Shown in pieces: positions 62,608-64,000 of a DNA stretch of 64,000 nucleotides (positions are counted from its first letter, which is position 1; each line of letters starts with the position of its first letter). Below the pieces are notes generated by a model that searched no databases, was not told the DNA's origin, and worked only from the letters and a program-made list of their open reading frames with translations. A program made the position numbers and the translations under genes. Source of the stretch: DASTCZ01 sp963704455 (GTDB lineage Bacteria; Acidobacteriota; Terriglobia; Acidiferrales; UBA7541). The stretch spans positions 1,364,001-1,428,000 of the forward strand of contig OY969905.1 of assembly GCA_963704455.1 (NCBI GenBank). The letters are read 5' to 3'.

Positions 62608-64000
62608 TTACGGATTTTTCTGCGCGCAGGGATCACCCTCCGCTTGCTTCGGGACATACTCCTTGTCAATGCCCTTCTGAGCCGCCTGCCGCGCGCGTTC
62701 GGGAAGGCCTGGAACGGCCAGCGCCGCGCGATATTCCGCAACGGCTTTCTCCCGGTCACATTCACCGTCATGGATGCGGCCCAAATAGATGTGCGACATT
62801 GACAGAATTTCAGGATCGGCAACCGCGCCGCTCACGGAGGGTTGCGTCAGGCTTACGAATAAGTCCTTGGCGCGATCTTTCTGATTCTGGAAAGCCGCCG
62901 CGAGGGCCAGGCCGTATGTTGCGCGCGGCGTGCCGGGCCAGCGCTCCAGGACTTTTTCAAAAACGGCCTGCGCGCCGGGGCCATCCTGCGCCGTCAGAAG
63001 GCGTTCACCGCTCTGAAGCATGCGATCGCGCTCCGCGGCATCGGCGGCATCCGCGCTGACCGGAGCCGGTTGCACAGCCGGCGAAAATTGAATCGCCTGC
63101 ACTCGCTTCAATTCCGCAGCGAGGTCAACGCCTTTGGACAGGTCCGGAAAATAATACGACATCGCGGGATCATCCTGCTGGAACTTTACGAGTTGCGCGG
63201 CGAGCGGGCGCACGAGAACAAAACCTTCGGCGTCGGCGGCATCCATGGCGCGCTCGCGCTGGCCGGGCGACATGCGATCGAGCTGAATCTCAACCGCTTT
63301 GATAAGGCATTCGGCATAGAAGCCGGTGATATCGTCGCGAAACTCGCGAGGCAGGCGGGGGGCGCGCGCGGCGGAAATCATAATCGCGCGCGCGGGCATA
63401 ACGGCGCCGGGGAATTTCGCGGGCAACGGGTCGAGCAGAAAATGCAGAAAAGCATAGCGGAGATCGCTCAGCGAAACATTTTCACCGTTCAGCACAATCG
63501 AGTAGGCATCGCCATAGGCGCGGAAATTAGTGCTCACTCCGGCGAGCGGCTCAACGTACACCGTGAAGGTTCGGGGACTATCCGAATTAAAGACTTCCCG
63601 GAGATAGCCCATGGTCTTCTGCACGATTTGCGTAATTGGGCCTTGCAATTGCGCGATGCCATTGACGTAGGAAGGCTCGACGCGCTTCCAAGCTTCGTCC
63701 ACTCTCGCTTCCTTATAAAACTTCACGAGGAGCGGGTTGAAATCCTCAATGGTGAGCACATCGGGCGGCAATTCCTCGTGGTGGAAGGTGTAGGAAAAGC
63801 TTGGCGGCGGGCCGACAACCAGCCCAAATGAAATGAATCGCGAAAGCGTCGCGGCGCGGTCGGCGCTCTGGTGCTTCCCAAGATACTCGTGAAGGTCGTC
63901 GGTGACCGGCCCCTGGTGGTGCGCCATCTCATCGGCGACGGACTTCCATGCGGTGGGCAGATCCCCTGACCCAGAGCCGGTGTAATAGCCCGCGGCCCAG
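62608..64000 (-). CDS. Protein of unknown function with C-terminal TPR-like repeats (5' end beyond window)
   Basis: The frame is open to the right edge: codons upstream of the Met at 63927 continue without a stop (AAGYYTGSGSGDLPTAWKS), so the true start is outside and at least 463 residues are present. The first 300 visible residues match nothing I recognise; they include FAYLHFLLDPLPAKFPG-like text (YAFLHFLLDPLPAKFPG) and several Tyr/Phe-rich strands. The end (about the last 130 residues) has TPR-style repeats (LTAQDGPGAQAVFEKVLERWPG, HIYLGRIHDGECDREKAVAEY). Export cannot be judged without the N-terminus. It is followed by the TPR-like gene and rnc. Confidence 0.7.
   Translation of the reverse strand, partial: WAAGYYTGSGSGDLPTAWKSVADEMAHHQGPVTDDLHEYLGKHQSADRAATLSRFISFGLVVGPPPSFSYTFHHEELPPDVLTIEDFNPLLVKFYKEARVDEAWKRVEPSYVNGIAQLQGPITQIVQKTMGYLREVFNSDSPRTFTVYVEPLAGVSTNFRAYGDAYSIVLNGENVSLSDLRYAFLHFLLDPLPAKFPGAVMPARAIMISAARAPRLPREFRDDITGFYAECLIKAVEIQLDRMSPGQRERAMDAADAEGFVLVRPLAAQLVKFQQDDPAMSYYFPDLSKGVDLAAELKRVQAIQFSPAVQPAPVSADAADAAERDRMLQSGERLLTAQDGPGAQAVFEKVLERWPGTPRATYGLALAAAFQNQKDRAKDLFVSLTQPSVSGAVADPEILSMSHIYLGRIHDGECDREKAVAEYRAALAVPGLPERARQAAQKGIDKEYVPKQAEGDPCAQKNP

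Overview
The window is about 64 kb of GC-rich, gene-dense bacterial chromosome with no phage, transposon, CRISPR array or rRNA. The diderm features (FtsL/FtsI division genes, a MurE with the meso-DAP motif, an AsmA-like protein, an Mla-type ATPase), CIRCE-controlled groESL, tandem secreted CarboxypepD_reg-like proteins, a DUF3106 protein beside an ECF sigma/anti-sigma pair, and large secreted S9 and M16 peptidases together suggest Acidobacteriota, probably a soil lineage of the Terriglobia. This is inferred from gene content only; no marker gene was searched.

Region by region: (1) 1-7943, minus strand: dcw cluster mraZ-rsmH-ftsL-ftsI-murE-murF-mraY, the last cut by the window edge, driven by a near-consensus promoter followed by five 10-bp-spaced MraZ boxes. 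(2) 8134-13576: an ECF sigma/anti-sigma/DUF3106 operon, a ZIP metal transporter, YchF, and a second ECF sigma gene overlapped by an unusual fusion of a short helical segment to two VOC (glyoxalase-fold) domains. (3) 13672-18174: two tandem secreted carboxypeptidase-regulatory-like paralogues, a DUF4149 membrane protein and tRNA-Val(CAC). (4) 18235-24115: MoxR, DUF58 and TgpA-like transglutaminase genes with mutY between them. (5) 24204-35943, plus strand: housekeeping genes rimO-yacG-pgpA, a propeller protein, cinA, thpR-plsY-gpsA (phospholipid precursors), an HD-GYP sensor, ftsY and ribD-ribE. (6) 35944-41785, minus: a sigma54-activator two-component system with a sigma54-like promoter, a lone Mla-type ATPase and an APC permease. 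(7) 41871-45760: groES-groEL with CIRCE and a terminator, ribBA, a ComEA-like protein. (8) 45868-52867: a paired M16 peptidase, a DUF2520 protein, a membrane glycosyltransferase, uvrB. (9) 52881-57131, minus: an S9 peptidase followed by two secreted proteins of unknown function. (10) 57152-64000, minus: AsmA-like, lepB, rnc, a secreted TPR-like protein and the 3' part of another gene cut by the right edge.

Many neighbours overlap by ATGA or GTGA, so translational coupling is common. Several genes have a -10 hexamer so close to the start codon that their mRNAs would be leaderless or nearly so. The riboflavin genes are split into ribDE and ribBA; no ribH was seen. I found no obvious defence or mobile system. 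The best candidates for undescribed biology are the ECF sigma/VOC fusion pair, the ECF/anti-sigma/DUF3106 operon, the self-regulated sigma54 two-component locus, and the S9 peptidase operon with its two unknown secreted partners.
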